Part shown: piece after piece, positions 17,767 to 25,796 of the stretch
How the letters are laid out: each line of letters starts with the position of its first letter
Numbering within the stretch: position 1 is the stretch's first letter
Origin: Hydrogenophilales bacterium 16-61-112
GTDB lineage: Bacteria; Pseudomonadota; Gammaproteobacteria; Burkholderiales; Thiobacillaceae
DNA: 55,219 bases
Direction: 5' to 3'
Assembly: GCA_002257045.1 (NCBI GenBank)
Contig: NCHD01000010.1
Span: 1 to 55,219 of the forward strand
Notes under the pieces: generated by a model
Databases searched by the model: none
The model's input: the letters and a program-made list of their open reading frames with translations, nothing else
What the model was told of the DNA's origin: nothing
Translations under genes and position numbers: made by a program

Positions 17767-19806
17767 ATGAACGCTATCGATAACGTCCACGATGCAAGAG
17801 GGTTTTTGTCGCCAGTCGAATACTCAACGCGTCCCCGCGCCGGGTTTTCAAGGACGCTGCTAAACGCGCTGTTGGCGTTTGGCGTGTCGATGACGGTCCT
17901 TGGTGGTTCAAGTGCAGCAACCCCGGACCCGGCAGTCACGATCACCTTCATCCATTTCAACGACCTTCATGCGCATTTGACGCCGCATGCCGACCTCGTT
18001 CCCGACGCGCCTGCGGGACAGACTTCCACGCAAACCCGGGTCGTCGAACGCGGCGGAATCGCGCGCTTGTCGACGATGGTTAAGCGCATTCGCGCCGATA
18101 ATCCCAATTCAATCTTCATGAATATCGGCGATACCTACCATGGCGGAGTCGAAGCGCTGTTCACCAATGGCAATGCGATTGTCGATCCAGTCAACGCCTT
18201 GAATATCGACGTCGGCGTGGTGGGCAACTGGGATTTTGCCTACGGTCCCCTGGTGACCCGCATGCGTTACAGCAATTTGCCGATCACCAAAATCATGGGT
18301 GCCGTGCAGCGTCGGGGCGGCTCGATGAAACGCAACGGGCCATTGAGCCGTATGCGTGGCAAATCCTCGGCGACGGGCGAAGACGCAGCGACCGAAAGGA
18401 TGATGCCCTTCGGTGAAATCAAGCGCCCCACTTTTCCCAACCTCGCCGCCAACGTGACCGTTACGATGCCGCCGATGCGGCGTGGACAGCTGCTCATGCC
18501 AGCGACCCTGATCAAGGAAATGGACGGGGTGAAAGTGGGCATGATCGGCTTGACTTCGGACATGGTGCCACGCATGCACAAGATGCTGGCAATGGGCCTG
18601 TCGTTTGTTGAAGGCGAGGAAAACTACCGTGAGCTCGTCAACCGCCACCAGAAAAAATTGCGGGCAGAGGGTGCGGATGTCGTCGTCCTCATGAGCGAAC
18701 TGGGCATTCAGAAAAACTACCGTCTCGCGCAAATCATTGATCCGGGTGTGGACGTCATATTCTCGGCGCACACCCACGAAGCCATCTACCAGCCGTTGGT
18801 CTCCCGCAGCGGTGCGCTCGTGGTCGAGGCGGGTAACGACGGCAACTTGGGGCGGATGGACGTGACGGTCAAGGGCGGCAAGGTGGTGGAGCGCCGCTGG
18901 AAGCTCAGCGCCATCGACCGCAGCATTCCGGAAGACCCCGAGATCAGGGCGCTGGTCGACAAGGCACGCGCACCGTTTCTGGCGAAGAACGTGAACATGG
19001 GCATTCCCATGCCGATGATGAAGCAAAAACTGACACGGCCGATCGACACCGTCATCGGTCACACCAATGTCGTGCTGGACCGCCGACAGGTGGTCGGCAG
19101 CCGGTTCAACAATCTGATGGGCGCGATTTTGCTACGCAAGTCGGGAACCGATGTGGCGATAACCCCCGGATTCCGGTTCGATAGCGTCGTGCCGGCCAGC
19201 GACAGTCCGGGTTTCGCTTCCGATGCCAGGGGCATGATGGAGGGGCGCAATACGCCAGTCGAAGACAACACCGTGGCGGCAGGCGACATCACGCTCGAAG
19301 ATGCCTATCGGTTCTTCCCTGTTCCGTATACGCTATCGACTGCAGAAATCAGCGGCGCCGGCTTGAAAAACGTCATGGAGGCGGCTCTGACCAACGTGTT
19401 TTCGCCCGATGTCTTCAAGCAGTCCGGAGGCTGGCTGGAGGGATTCTCCGGTCTCGGCGCTGTGCTCAGACTCGACGATGGGGACGGCGATCGCATTACC
19501 CGTCTGTCGCTGGACAAGACCGGCAAGCCCATCACTTCGACACAGGTGTTAACGGTGACCGGGTGTTCGCGACCGATGGACCCGGACGACACCCTGTGCA
19601 GCTATCCCGGATTCAGGAACGTCAAACCGCTTGTTAACGAAGCCACAGGCAACCCCTGGACGCCGGTCGATCTTTTTGTCGATGCGATGGCCCAGGGTGT
19701 GCGCCCTGGCGATACGAAATCGGGCCTGCGGGCTACAAGCGCCACGCCCATGTGGCCGCAGGCACCGTTCATTCAGCCTTTGCTGGGTACGGGTGGGCAC
19801 CGATAA
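17767..19806 (+). CDS. SoxB-like metallohydrolase, second paralogue
   Basis: A 679-residue exported protein of the SoxB/5'-nucleotidase superfamily. The metallophosphoesterase domain shows HFNDLHAHLTPH, MNIGDTYHGGVEALFTNG, VGNWDFAYG, and FSAHTHEAIYQP, with EAGNDGNLGR after it. The nucleotidase-type C-terminal domain includes DITLEDAYRFFPVPY and a disulfide-capable pair (GCSRPMDPDDTLC). As in the divergent paralogue, GNWD replaces GNHE. A Met/Arg-rich loop of roughly 60 residues (about positions 180-240, PMRRGQLLMP) is inserted in the catalytic domain compared with its neighbour. The signal peptide lies after an unusually long N-terminal segment (hydrophobic core at 30-50). AAGGG five bases upstream supports the ATG. 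The two genes are clearly different in sequence and probably differ in substrate. Confidence 0.75.
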   Translation: MNAIDNVHDARGFLSPVEYSTRPRAGFSRTLLNALLAFGVSMTVLGGSSAATPDPAVTITFIHFNDLHAHLTPHADLVPDAPAGQTSTQTRVVERGGIARLSTMVKRIRADNPNSIFMNIGDTYHGGVEALFTNGNAIVDPVNALNIDVGVVGNWDFAYGPLVTRMRYSNLPITKIMGAVQRRGGSMKRNGPLSRMRGKSSATGEDAATERMMPFGEIKRPTFPNLAANVTVTMPPMRRGQLLMPATLIKEMDGVKVGMIGLTSDMVPRMHKMLAMGLSFVEGEENYRELVNRHQKKLRAEGADVVVLMSELGIQKNYRLAQIIDPGVDVIFSAHTHEAIYQPLVSRSGALVVEAGNDGNLGRMDVTVKGGKVVERRWKLSAIDRSIPEDPEIRALVDKARAPFLAKNVNMGIPMPMMKQKLTRPIDTVIGHTNVVLDRRQVVGSRFNNLMGAILLRKSGTDVAITPGFRFDSVVPASDSPGFASDARGMMEGRNTPVEDNTVAAGDITLEDAYRFFPVPYTLSTAEISGAGLKNVMEAALTNVFSPDVFKQSGGWLEGFSGLGAVLRLDDGDGDRITRLSLDKTGKPITSTQVLTVTGCSRPMDPDDTLCSYPGFRNVKPLVNEATGNPWTPVDLFVDAMAQGVRPGDTKSGLRATSATPMWPQAPFIQPLLGTGGHR

Positions 19807-20152
19807 AAGCGGCGACCGATATCCGGGAGAACGAGCAGCGTCCGGGCGAATGGCTGCTCCGGTATCAAGCACAGGCAGCGTCAGAACCAGGCTCCGTATA
19901 GCCAGGATGCCGGTACGCAGCAACATAAAAACCTGGGATAACGGGTGACAAGGGGTTTTGCATGCTGGGTTGCACTTTGCTACGCTACAAGCGTCGCCGA
20001 CGACGACGCGTCATGACAAAATCATTACGCCAGCAGCCGGAACACATGGCTGGATTCGCGTTGAAAACCCTGCCGTGCAAGTCAAAAAGACGAGCAGCCG
20101 GCTTCTGTCAACACCAACAACAAAATAACAAAATAAAAATGCGGAGTAGACC
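19807..20152. other. 346 bp intergenic region with a possible hairpin
   Basis: No supported gene. A perfect 7 bp inverted repeat (GAGCAGC 19833-19839, GCTGCTC 19853-19859) lies about 30 bp after the SoxB-like stop but lacks a T run. The end of the region is A-rich just before the regulator gene and carries its ribosome site (GGAG). Confidence 0.35.
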
Positions 20153-21115
20153 ATGAACAATTCATACAGCGAACGAGCCCTGAAATTCAAACCCTTGACC
20201 AGCGACTGGGAAAACCATGTGCCTCAGGTTTGTCCTTCCCGCAACGCCGGGCAGACCAGCATCTGGCAAACCAACGAACTCGAGGGTGATGAACTTAATA
20301 GCTTCATCGAGCGCCACAGCGCGATCCACGCCTATGGCCAGAAAATCCTGCAAGGCATCCACCGGGATTTTTCCGACCAGAATGATCTTCTGGTATTGAC
20401 CGACGCCCAGGGCCGCCTTATTACGCTTTACTCGTCTTCGAATATCCTGCTGCACATCACCAGTAATGGGATGCTTTTTCGCCCTGGCGTTTTGCTCAAC
20501 GAATCCAGTTGTGGTTCCAATGCGATCCTGTTGGCGCTGCGCTACTATGAAACGATGATAAGCACGCGCGCGGGTACCGAAAGTGCGCCGTTCAAAAACT
20601 GCGCGACGGTTGCCGTGCCACTGCTCGAATCCAACCAGAAACCCTTGGCCTGCATTGCCCTTTTCAATGGGTGCGAAGGATCGCTGGGCGAAAAGCTGCT
20701 GCTGACGAAATTCGTCGCGCGCGCGTTTTCCCAGTTTTTCGACAGCGCCATCATGAATGAGATAGAACCGAACCTGGGCGCCGCCACCCGAGTTGGCACA
20801 GTCGTCTCCGACACGCCAAACTTTGGACCCACTGCGGCGCCCTCCCGCACCGGGGTAGAAGACCGTCGTCGCGGCGACCGGCGCCAAAACCTGCCGATGG
20901 CGTGGCCGGAACGCATGGATATCAAACTGACGCCTCGCCAGCATCAGGTTCTGATGTTGTTTGCACAGGGAAAAGGCTACAAGACGATCGCACGCGAAAT
21001 CGGCATTACCTCGTATAAAACTGTCGAGGAACATCTGGATGCGGTGCGGGAAAAACTCAACGTGTTGAGCCGGCGCGAATGCATTCAAAAGGCAATATCG
21101 CTGGGCCTCATATGA
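20153..21115 (+). CDS. GAF-type sensor with LuxR-family DNA-binding domain
   Basis: A 320-residue cytoplasmic transcription regulator. Residues about 50-205 resemble the N-terminal GAF-type sensor domain of AcoR-like activators (LLVLTDAQGRLITLY, RPGVLLNESSCGSNAI), normally joined to a sigma54 AAA module. Here that module is absent. After a charged linker (EDRRRGDRRQ) the C-terminal 60 residues form a LuxR/NarL-type helix-turn-helix (LTPRQHQVLMLFAQGKGYKTIAREIG, KTVEEHLDAVREKL). GGAG lies six bases before the ATG. It is on the same strand as the SoxB-like gene 346 bp upstream, so it may control the sulfur genes. The signal is unknown; Cys119 in ESSCGSN is a possible sensing residue. Confidence 0.75.
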   Translation: MNNSYSERALKFKPLTSDWENHVPQVCPSRNAGQTSIWQTNELEGDELNSFIERHSAIHAYGQKILQGIHRDFSDQNDLLVLTDAQGRLITLYSSSNILLHITSNGMLFRPGVLLNESSCGSNAILLALRYYETMISTRAGTESAPFKNCATVAVPLLESNQKPLACIALFNGCEGSLGEKLLLTKFVARAFSQFFDSAIMNEIEPNLGAATRVGTVVSDTPNFGPTAAPSRTGVEDRRRGDRRQNLPMAWPERMDIKLTPRQHQVLMLFAQGKGYKTIAREIGITSYKTVEEHLDAVREKLNVLSRRECIQKAISLGLI

Positions 21116-21202
21116 GCTGGCCCGGCACTGACTGACTTTATTCCGGCCCCGACAGACTTTAGTAATACCTTTCACCCCCACGCCAAGGAACTCTATGTCG
21201 AT

Positions 21203-21229
21203 TTAGCACTCATTAGACGCGAGTGCTAA
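21203..21229. promoter_or_regulatory. CIRCE operator (HrcA binding site) upstream of rpoH
   Basis: A perfect inverted repeat TTAGCACTC-N9-GAGTGCTAA, identical to the CIRCE consensus arms and spacing. It ends 27 bp before the rpoH start codon, so HrcA bound here should repress rpoH transcription. The hrcA gene is not in the window. Confidence 0.95.
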
Positions 21230-21256
21230 AATGAGCGCATAGGAGGAAATACAACC

Positions 21257-22102
21257 ATGAGTCAGTCCATGTCGTTACCTATTCCCTCGGCCTACAGCCA
21301 GGAAAGCTATATCCAGACGGTTAACCGCTACCCCATGCTCACGCTGGAAGATGAGCAGCGGCTGGCGCGTGCCTGGCATGACCACGAAGACGTCGATGCC
21401 GCCCGCCAGCTGGTCGTGTCGCACCTGCGTGTGGTGGTGAGCGTGGCGCGGCATTATCTGGGGTACGGCTTGCCGCATGCCGACCTGATCCAGGAAGGCA
21501 ATGTCGGCCTGATGAAAGCGGTCAAGCGTTTCGATCCCGATCGCGGCGTGCGCCTGGTGTCCTTCGCGCTACACTGGATTCGTGCCGAAATTCACGAGTA
21601 CGTGCTGAAAAACTGGCGCCTGGTCAAAGTCGCTACCACCAAATCGCAGCGCAAGCTGTTTTTCAACCTGCGCAGCCTGAAACAATCGCTCAACAGCATG
21701 ACGCTTCAGGAAGCCGACGCCATGGCGCGCGAACTGAATGTGAGCCGCAAGGATGTACTGGAGATGGAGACCCGGATGTCCGGGCATGATGTCTCGATCG
21801 ACCCCACTTTTGACGACGGCGAAGAGGGCTACAGTCCACTGGCCTATCTGGCGAGTCCCGACGAAAACCCGGCACAGCTTCTGGAACGCGAGCAGACCGA
21901 ACGTCTGCGGCACACCAGTCTGATTGCCGCGCTGGAAAACCTGGACGATCGCAGTCGCCACATTATCAAGGCACGCTGGCTGACAGAGGGCGAGGTCGCG
22001 ACCCTGCACGAACTTGCCGCGCAATATGGCATCTCGGCCGAGCGGATTCGGCAGATCGAAGCGCGCGCACTGCAAAAAATGCGGATGGTGATTCCGGCTT
22101 AA
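21257..22102 (+). CDS. rpoH: RNA polymerase heat-shock sigma factor RpoH (sigma32)
   Basis: A 281-residue group 3-type sigma factor that directs RNA polymerase to heat-shock promoters. It shows region 2 (HLRVVVSVARHYLGYGLPHADLIQEGNVGLMKAV, FASxALHWIRAEI pattern), the RpoH-specific box QRKLFFNLR, and region 4 with a helix-turn-helix (LAAQYGISAERIRQIEARAL). The length is normal for RpoH. AGGAGG lies ten bases before the ATG. The CIRCE operator just upstream indicates control by HrcA, linking two heat-shock circuits. A strong terminator follows, so the gene is probably monocistronic. Confidence 0.97.
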   Translation: MSQSMSLPIPSAYSQESYIQTVNRYPMLTLEDEQRLARAWHDHEDVDAARQLVVSHLRVVVSVARHYLGYGLPHADLIQEGNVGLMKAVKRFDPDRGVRLVSFALHWIRAEIHEYVLKNWRLVKVATTKSQRKLFFNLRSLKQSLNSMTLQEADAMARELNVSRKDVLEMETRMSGHDVSIDPTFDDGEEGYSPLAYLASPDENPAQLLEREQTERLRHTSLIAALENLDDRSRHIIKARWLTEGEVATLHELAAQYGISAERIRQIEARALQKMRMVIPA

Positions 22103-22120
22103 GAACGCAAGCCCGCCACT

Positions 22121-22158
22121 AAAAACCCCCGCCACTGAGTACAGTGGCGGGGGTTTTT
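22121..22158. terminator. Bidirectional rho-independent terminator after rpoH
   Basis: A long perfect inverted repeat (AAAAACCCCCGCCACTG / CAGTGGCGGGGGTTTTT) with a 4-base loop and A/T runs on both sides. It separates rpoH from the convergent cco genes. Confidence 0.95.
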
Positions 22159-22180
22159 ATTGGCCCTTAACGGCTACGGT

Positions 22181-22288
22181 TTAAAAGAACGAGGCGATCA
22201 GGACGGAAAGAACGCTGATCCAGGCCCAGGTGATCAAGGCCACGACCAGTACCATCGGAAAATTCTGGAAAGTCATCAGTTGTTTCAT
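22181..22288 (-). CDS. 35-residue single-helix membrane protein
   Basis: A small frame encoding MKQLMTFQNFP followed by one hydrophobic helix (about residues 12-34) ending IASFF. GGAG lies eight bases before the ATG, and the stop sits just before the shared terminator. It is 35 bp downstream of ccoS on the same strand, so it is probably the last gene of the ccoGHS operon. Very small membrane subunits and assembly factors are common with haem-copper oxidases; a role in cbb3 assembly or stability is inferred from position only. Confidence 0.55.
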   Translation of the reverse strand: MKQLMTFQNFPMVLVVALITWAWISVLSVLIASFF

Positions 22289-22323
22289 GTCGCATACTCC
22301 ATTCTAAGTTAGGGCATTTTAAT

Positions 22324-22509
22324 TTACTTATCTTCGCTGCTCAAGCGGCGAGTCGGTAAAAGCGGATCGTCGTCGTCCATCAAAATTCGTTCAGCCGGAC
22401 CTTCCATGTCGTCAAACTGCCCACTTTTGATCGACCAGAACACGCCGACCACAATCAGCAGCACGAATAAACCAGACAGCAGGAAAAGAAACCCCATGAT
22501 GCCACTCAT
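22324..22509 (-). CDS. ccoS: CcoS, cbb3 oxidase assembly protein
   Basis: A 61-residue protein with one N-terminal transmembrane helix and the family signature FWSIKSGQFDDMEGPAERILMDDD. CcoS is needed for maturation of cbb3 oxidase, specifically cofactor insertion into CcoN in studied species. The start overlaps the ccoH stop by four bases, indicating translational coupling. In many genomes ccoI lies between ccoH and ccoS; here it does not. Confidence 0.93.
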   Translation of the reverse strand: MSGIMGFLFLLSGLFVLLIVVGVFWSIKSGQFDDMEGPAERILMDDDDPLLPTRRLSSEDK

Positions 22510-23282
22510 GGTTCGGTCAGCTCCTGGATCTGGTGGTAATGCAGCTTGCCGTCCTGCATCAGTCGCATTTCAACCAGCCAGCGCCCGGTTGCCGGCAGCG
22601 TGAGCACGCCGGCATAGACTCCGGACTCGACTGAATCCAGCGCCAGGATCAACTCAGGCTCCGCAACGCCCGCGCGCAGCAGGCGAACTTCCGCAGCCAC
22701 CCGCTCGACCGGCAAGCCAGTACGATCCTTGACGCGGACTTGAATCAGGTTCGCTTTGCCAAGGCCATCAAGACCCGACACCTCCACCTGCCAGCCCAGT
22801 TGCGACTCGCGATGTGTCTCGCTCAATTCAGACGACACGGCTTTAGCCGCATTTTGACCATGCGGCACCACGCCGGAAAACCCACTGTAAACCGCCCCGC
22901 CCTGGCTACCCAACCACCATTCTGCGATCGGTTCAGGCAGACCCTTAGTTGCGATCTGCAAGAGTGCTGCATTCAGGAACGCCAAACCGATGAAAAAAGC
23001 GACCAGCAATTTTGGCGCCCAGTGCATCTTCTTGCCGCCGCGCCGCCGGAACTCGGTCAGGGCATACAGCACCAGCGCTGTCGCGGAGAAAACCGAGATA
23101 TGCATGGCGATCACATCAAGCCCCGGCCAGCGACCGATCGTCAGCCCGAAATAGGCCATCAACGGAATGATCGCTGCCAGCACGGCGCGCAACATCGGCG
23201 GCACGCTTCGTAACAAGCCGATAGTGGCGTAAAGGACGAGAACGGCCAGCAAGCCGCCAAACAGGGTCATCATTGTTGTCAT
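22506..23282 (-). CDS. ccoH: CcoH/FixH-like protein with extended membrane region
   Basis: A 258-residue protein. The N-terminal half holds three to four membrane helices (MTLFGGLLAVLVLYATIGLL, AVLAAIIPLMAYFGL, ISVFSATALVLYAL, LLVAFFIGLAFLNAALL). The C-terminal part (about 155-258) is a FixH-type periplasmic domain (GWQVEVSGLDGLGKANLIQVRVKDRTGLPV, YAGVLTLPATGRWLVEMRL). Classical FixH has a single helix and about 160 residues, so this is an extended version. It overlaps ccoG by four bases upstream and ccoS by four downstream. The role is in cbb3 oxidase assembly, probably by family and context. Confidence 0.8.
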   Translation of the reverse strand: MTTMMTLFGGLLAVLVLYATIGLLRSVPPMLRAVLAAIIPLMAYFGLTIGRWPGLDVIAMHISVFSATALVLYALTEFRRRGGKKMHWAPKLLVAFFIGLAFLNAALLQIATKGLPEPIAEWWLGSQGGAVYSGFSGVVPHGQNAAKAVSSELSETHRESQLGWQVEVSGLDGLGKANLIQVRVKDRTGLPVERVAAEVRLLRAGVAEPELILALDSVESGVYAGVLTLPATGRWLVEMRLMQDGKLHYHQIQELTEP

Positions 23283-24802
23283 GGGCGAAGGCTCGGTTTG
23301 TCGAAGTGCACCACTTCAACACGCGTTTCATCGGGTTTGCCGTTGGGGGTGATGAGGATCTCGAATTGGTGGATCTTTGAAGCCAGATCAGGTGGCAGGT
23401 GCACGCTGGCCTGCACCAGGCCGCTGTGGCCCGGCTTGATGGTGATTTCGCGGAAATGACCCAGGTCAAGGGCTGATTCGGGTATGCCCCGGGCCGAAAA
23501 TGTATAGGTCTGCGGTTCTGCCGCCTTGTTTGTAATGCGGATTTGATAGCGGTTCCGGATATCGCCATTCGACAACACAACATAGAGCGGCTGGCGAACC
23601 TGACTCACCGCGCGATCAAAACTGCCGCGTGTGCTGATGCTGTAGACAAGGTAAGCACTCATCAAGACCAAAGCGACGCCATAGCCGATGATTTTCAGGC
23701 GCTTCCACTCCAGTTTGACAGGAGCGGGGCTGGGCAAAGCCAGATTTTTTTCGGAATCGTACCGAATGAGTCCGCGCGGAAAGTCGAACGAATCCATGAT
23801 GGTATTGCAGGCATCGATACACAGGCCGCACGAGATGCATTTATATTGCAGCCCGTCACGGATGTCGATTCCGACCGGGCACACCTGCACGCACAGGCCG
23901 CAATCGATGCAATCCCCCAAGCCCTGCTCATGTCGTTCCGCAAGCGCGCGTTCACCGGAATTGCGATTTACGCGCCGGCGCTCCTGCACAACTGTGGACT
24001 CAGCGAGTTCCCGCCCCCGGCGTTCCACCACGATGCCGCGTCCAGCACGCACGCTTGCGCGGCCGTGCGTGCCTTCGCCGCGCGCGGCATCGTAATGCAC
24101 CGCCAGCGTTTCGGGTTCATACATCACGCTCTGAAATCGGCCATACGGACAAATATACGTGCAAATCTGCTCACGCATCAATCCGGCAGCCGCATACGTC
24201 GCCAGGGTCAGAATGCTGACTGTAATGTACGCCGCAGCAGCGGCCTGGCCCGTAAAAAACGCCAGCACCAGGTCAGGCGCATAGGCGAAGTAGGCCGCAA
24301 AAGTCATCCCTGTCCAGAAAGAAACCAGCAGCCATGCCGCATGCGTGCTGCCAATCTTGAGCAGTTTTTCCTGGTTCCACGGTTGCCGGAACAGCCTTAC
24401 CCGAGCCGGGCGCTCACCCTGTATCTTGGATTCGATCCAGATGAAAAAATCGGTCCACAAGGTCTGGAAGCAAAAGTAGCCGCAAAATGCGCGGCCGACC
24501 AAGCCGGTGACGAAGAACAGCAGGATGGCTGCGATAAACAAGAGCAGGGCCAGCCAGATCACGTCCTGCGGATAAACCGTCAGGCCAAAAAGCAGGAAGC
24601 GCCGCCCCATGACGTCGAATAACACAGCCTGGGCAGGGGCATCCGGACGAGCCCATGGCACCCAGGGCAAGAGGAAAAACGTGGCATAGGCCAACACCAG
24701 AACTGACGTCTTGAAACGCCGGAAAGGCCCCTTCACGGAACGGGTGAAAATCGGGATCCGTTTCTGGTACAGCCCGAGTTGGTCTTCTATGCCTGGTTGC
24801 AT
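23279..24802 (-). CDS. ccoG: CcoG/FixG membrane ferredoxin-like protein
   Basis: A 507-residue inner-membrane protein for cbb3 oxidase maturation; the family carries two 4Fe-4S clusters and is implicated in copper reduction. The N-terminal part has several membrane helices and FCGYFCFQTLWTD and ICTYICPYGRFQ cysteine motifs. The ferredoxin part shows CIDCGLCVQVCP and CISCGLCIDAC. The C-terminal ~100 residues form an Ig-like periplasmic domain. Residues about 243-294 (from GEGTHG to HEQG, very Arg/Glu-rich) are longer than the loop I know from this position and may be a lineage insertion. A hairpin terminator lies upstream, separating it from ccoP. Confidence 0.93.
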   Translation of the reverse strand: MQPGIEDQLGLYQKRIPIFTRSVKGPFRRFKTSVLVLAYATFFLLPWVPWARPDAPAQAVLFDVMGRRFLLFGLTVYPQDVIWLALLLFIAAILLFFVTGLVGRAFCGYFCFQTLWTDFFIWIESKIQGERPARVRLFRQPWNQEKLLKIGSTHAAWLLVSFWTGMTFAAYFAYAPDLVLAFFTGQAAAAAYITVSILTLATYAAAGLMREQICTYICPYGRFQSVMYEPETLAVHYDAARGEGTHGRASVRAGRGIVVERRGRELAESTVVQERRRVNRNSGERALAERHEQGLGDCIDCGLCVQVCPVGIDIRDGLQYKCISCGLCIDACNTIMDSFDFPRGLIRYDSEKNLALPSPAPVKLEWKRLKIIGYGVALVLMSAYLVYSISTRGSFDRAVSQVRQPLYVVLSNGDIRNRYQIRITNKAAEPQTYTFSARGIPESALDLGHFREITIKPGHSGLVQASVHLPPDLASKIHQFEILITPNGKPDETRVEVVHFDKPSLRP

Positions 24803-24829
24803 GGTGAGGTCGCTGGGTAAGTAGGAAGC

Positions 24830-24856
24830 AAAAGCCCCCGAAAACGGGGGCTTTTT
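24830..24856. terminator. Rho-independent terminator after ccoP
   Basis: Inverted repeat AAAAGCCCCCG / CGGGGGCTTTTT with a loop of AAAA, T-runs on both strands. It lies about 20 bp after the ccoP stop and ends the ccoNOQP transcript. Confidence 0.9.
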
Positions 24857-24875
24857 CCTGAATCAATCAAGTGGC

Positions 24876-25796
24876 TTACACCCCGCCACCCAGATCATGT
24901 ACATAGACTGTCAGCACCTTGATTTGTTCCGGAGACAAACGTCCAGCCCAAGCAGGCATCACACCTTTGGCCAGGCCATTGTTGATCACGGTGCGTATCG
25001 CTGCGACCTTGCCTTCGCTTGAGGGCGTAGCATTCACGCCGGCCCACAGCCAGATGCCGTCAGTCAGGTTAGGCGCGCCAATTTCCTTGCGACCTTTCGC
25101 ATCGACGCCATGGCAGTAATAACAGGCTGCGGTTTCATTGTGGAACAGGACATCCCCAGCTTTCGCCAGGGCTGCATTGTGCTGAAGCCCTGAAAGGCTT
25201 GCGACATAATTGGCCAGCTGATCAATCTGCACACCAGTCAAGACGTCGCCGAAACCCGGCATATAGCCGCGACGACCGTGCAACAGGGTTTGATTGATTG
25301 TCTCGTATGACCCACCGTAGAGCCAGTCATCATCGGTCAAGTTGGGGAAAAACCCGACCACGCCCTGCCCACCGGACTGGTGGCAAGCAGCACAGTTGTC
25401 CGCAAACAGGGCCTTACCTGATGACAGGATGAATGCGGTAGCCTCTGGGTCACGCGAGATCTGCTCATAAGACATGGCGTTGACCTTGTCAAAATAGGGC
25501 TTCTGCTCGATCGCGGCCTTGTTCATGTCTTCCAGATAAAGCGCACGGGTATTCCAGCTATGTGTTTTGGTTTCACCTGCGCTATTGACATAGGTAACAT
25601 CCGACAAACCGCCGATCCAGCCTTTGCCAAATGGCCAGGACGGATAGATCGTCCAGTAAACAATGGCAAAAACAAACGTTGCATAAAAAGTGTAAACCCA
25701 CCACACCGGCAACGGATTGTTGTATTCCTGCAGATCACCATCCCAGGCATGGCCTGTTGTCTGAACGGTTTGAGATTGTAGTTTTTGCTCGCTCAT
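24876..25796 (-). CDS. ccoP: cbb3 cytochrome c oxidase subunit III (CcoP)
   Basis: A 306-residue dihaem membrane cytochrome that passes electrons from soluble cytochromes to CcoO/CcoN. It has the N-terminal segment (WDGDLQEYNNPLPVWW) with one or two helices, then two cytochrome c domains with CAACH (about 135-139) and CYYCH (about 224-228). Its length matches the family. It overlaps ccoQ by four bases (ATGA) and is followed by a terminator, so it is the last gene of the structural operon. Confidence 0.96.
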   Translation of the reverse strand: MSEQKLQSQTVQTTGHAWDGDLQEYNNPLPVWWVYTFYATFVFAIVYWTIYPSWPFGKGWIGGLSDVTYVNSAGETKTHSWNTRALYLEDMNKAAIEQKPYFDKVNAMSYEQISRDPEATAFILSSGKALFADNCAACHQSGGQGVVGFFPNLTDDDWLYGGSYETINQTLLHGRRGYMPGFGDVLTGVQIDQLANYVASLSGLQHNAALAKAGDVLFHNETAACYYCHGVDAKGRKEIGAPNLTDGIWLWAGVNATPSSEGKVAAIRTVINNGLAKGVMPAWAGRLSPEQIKVLTVYVHDLGGGV

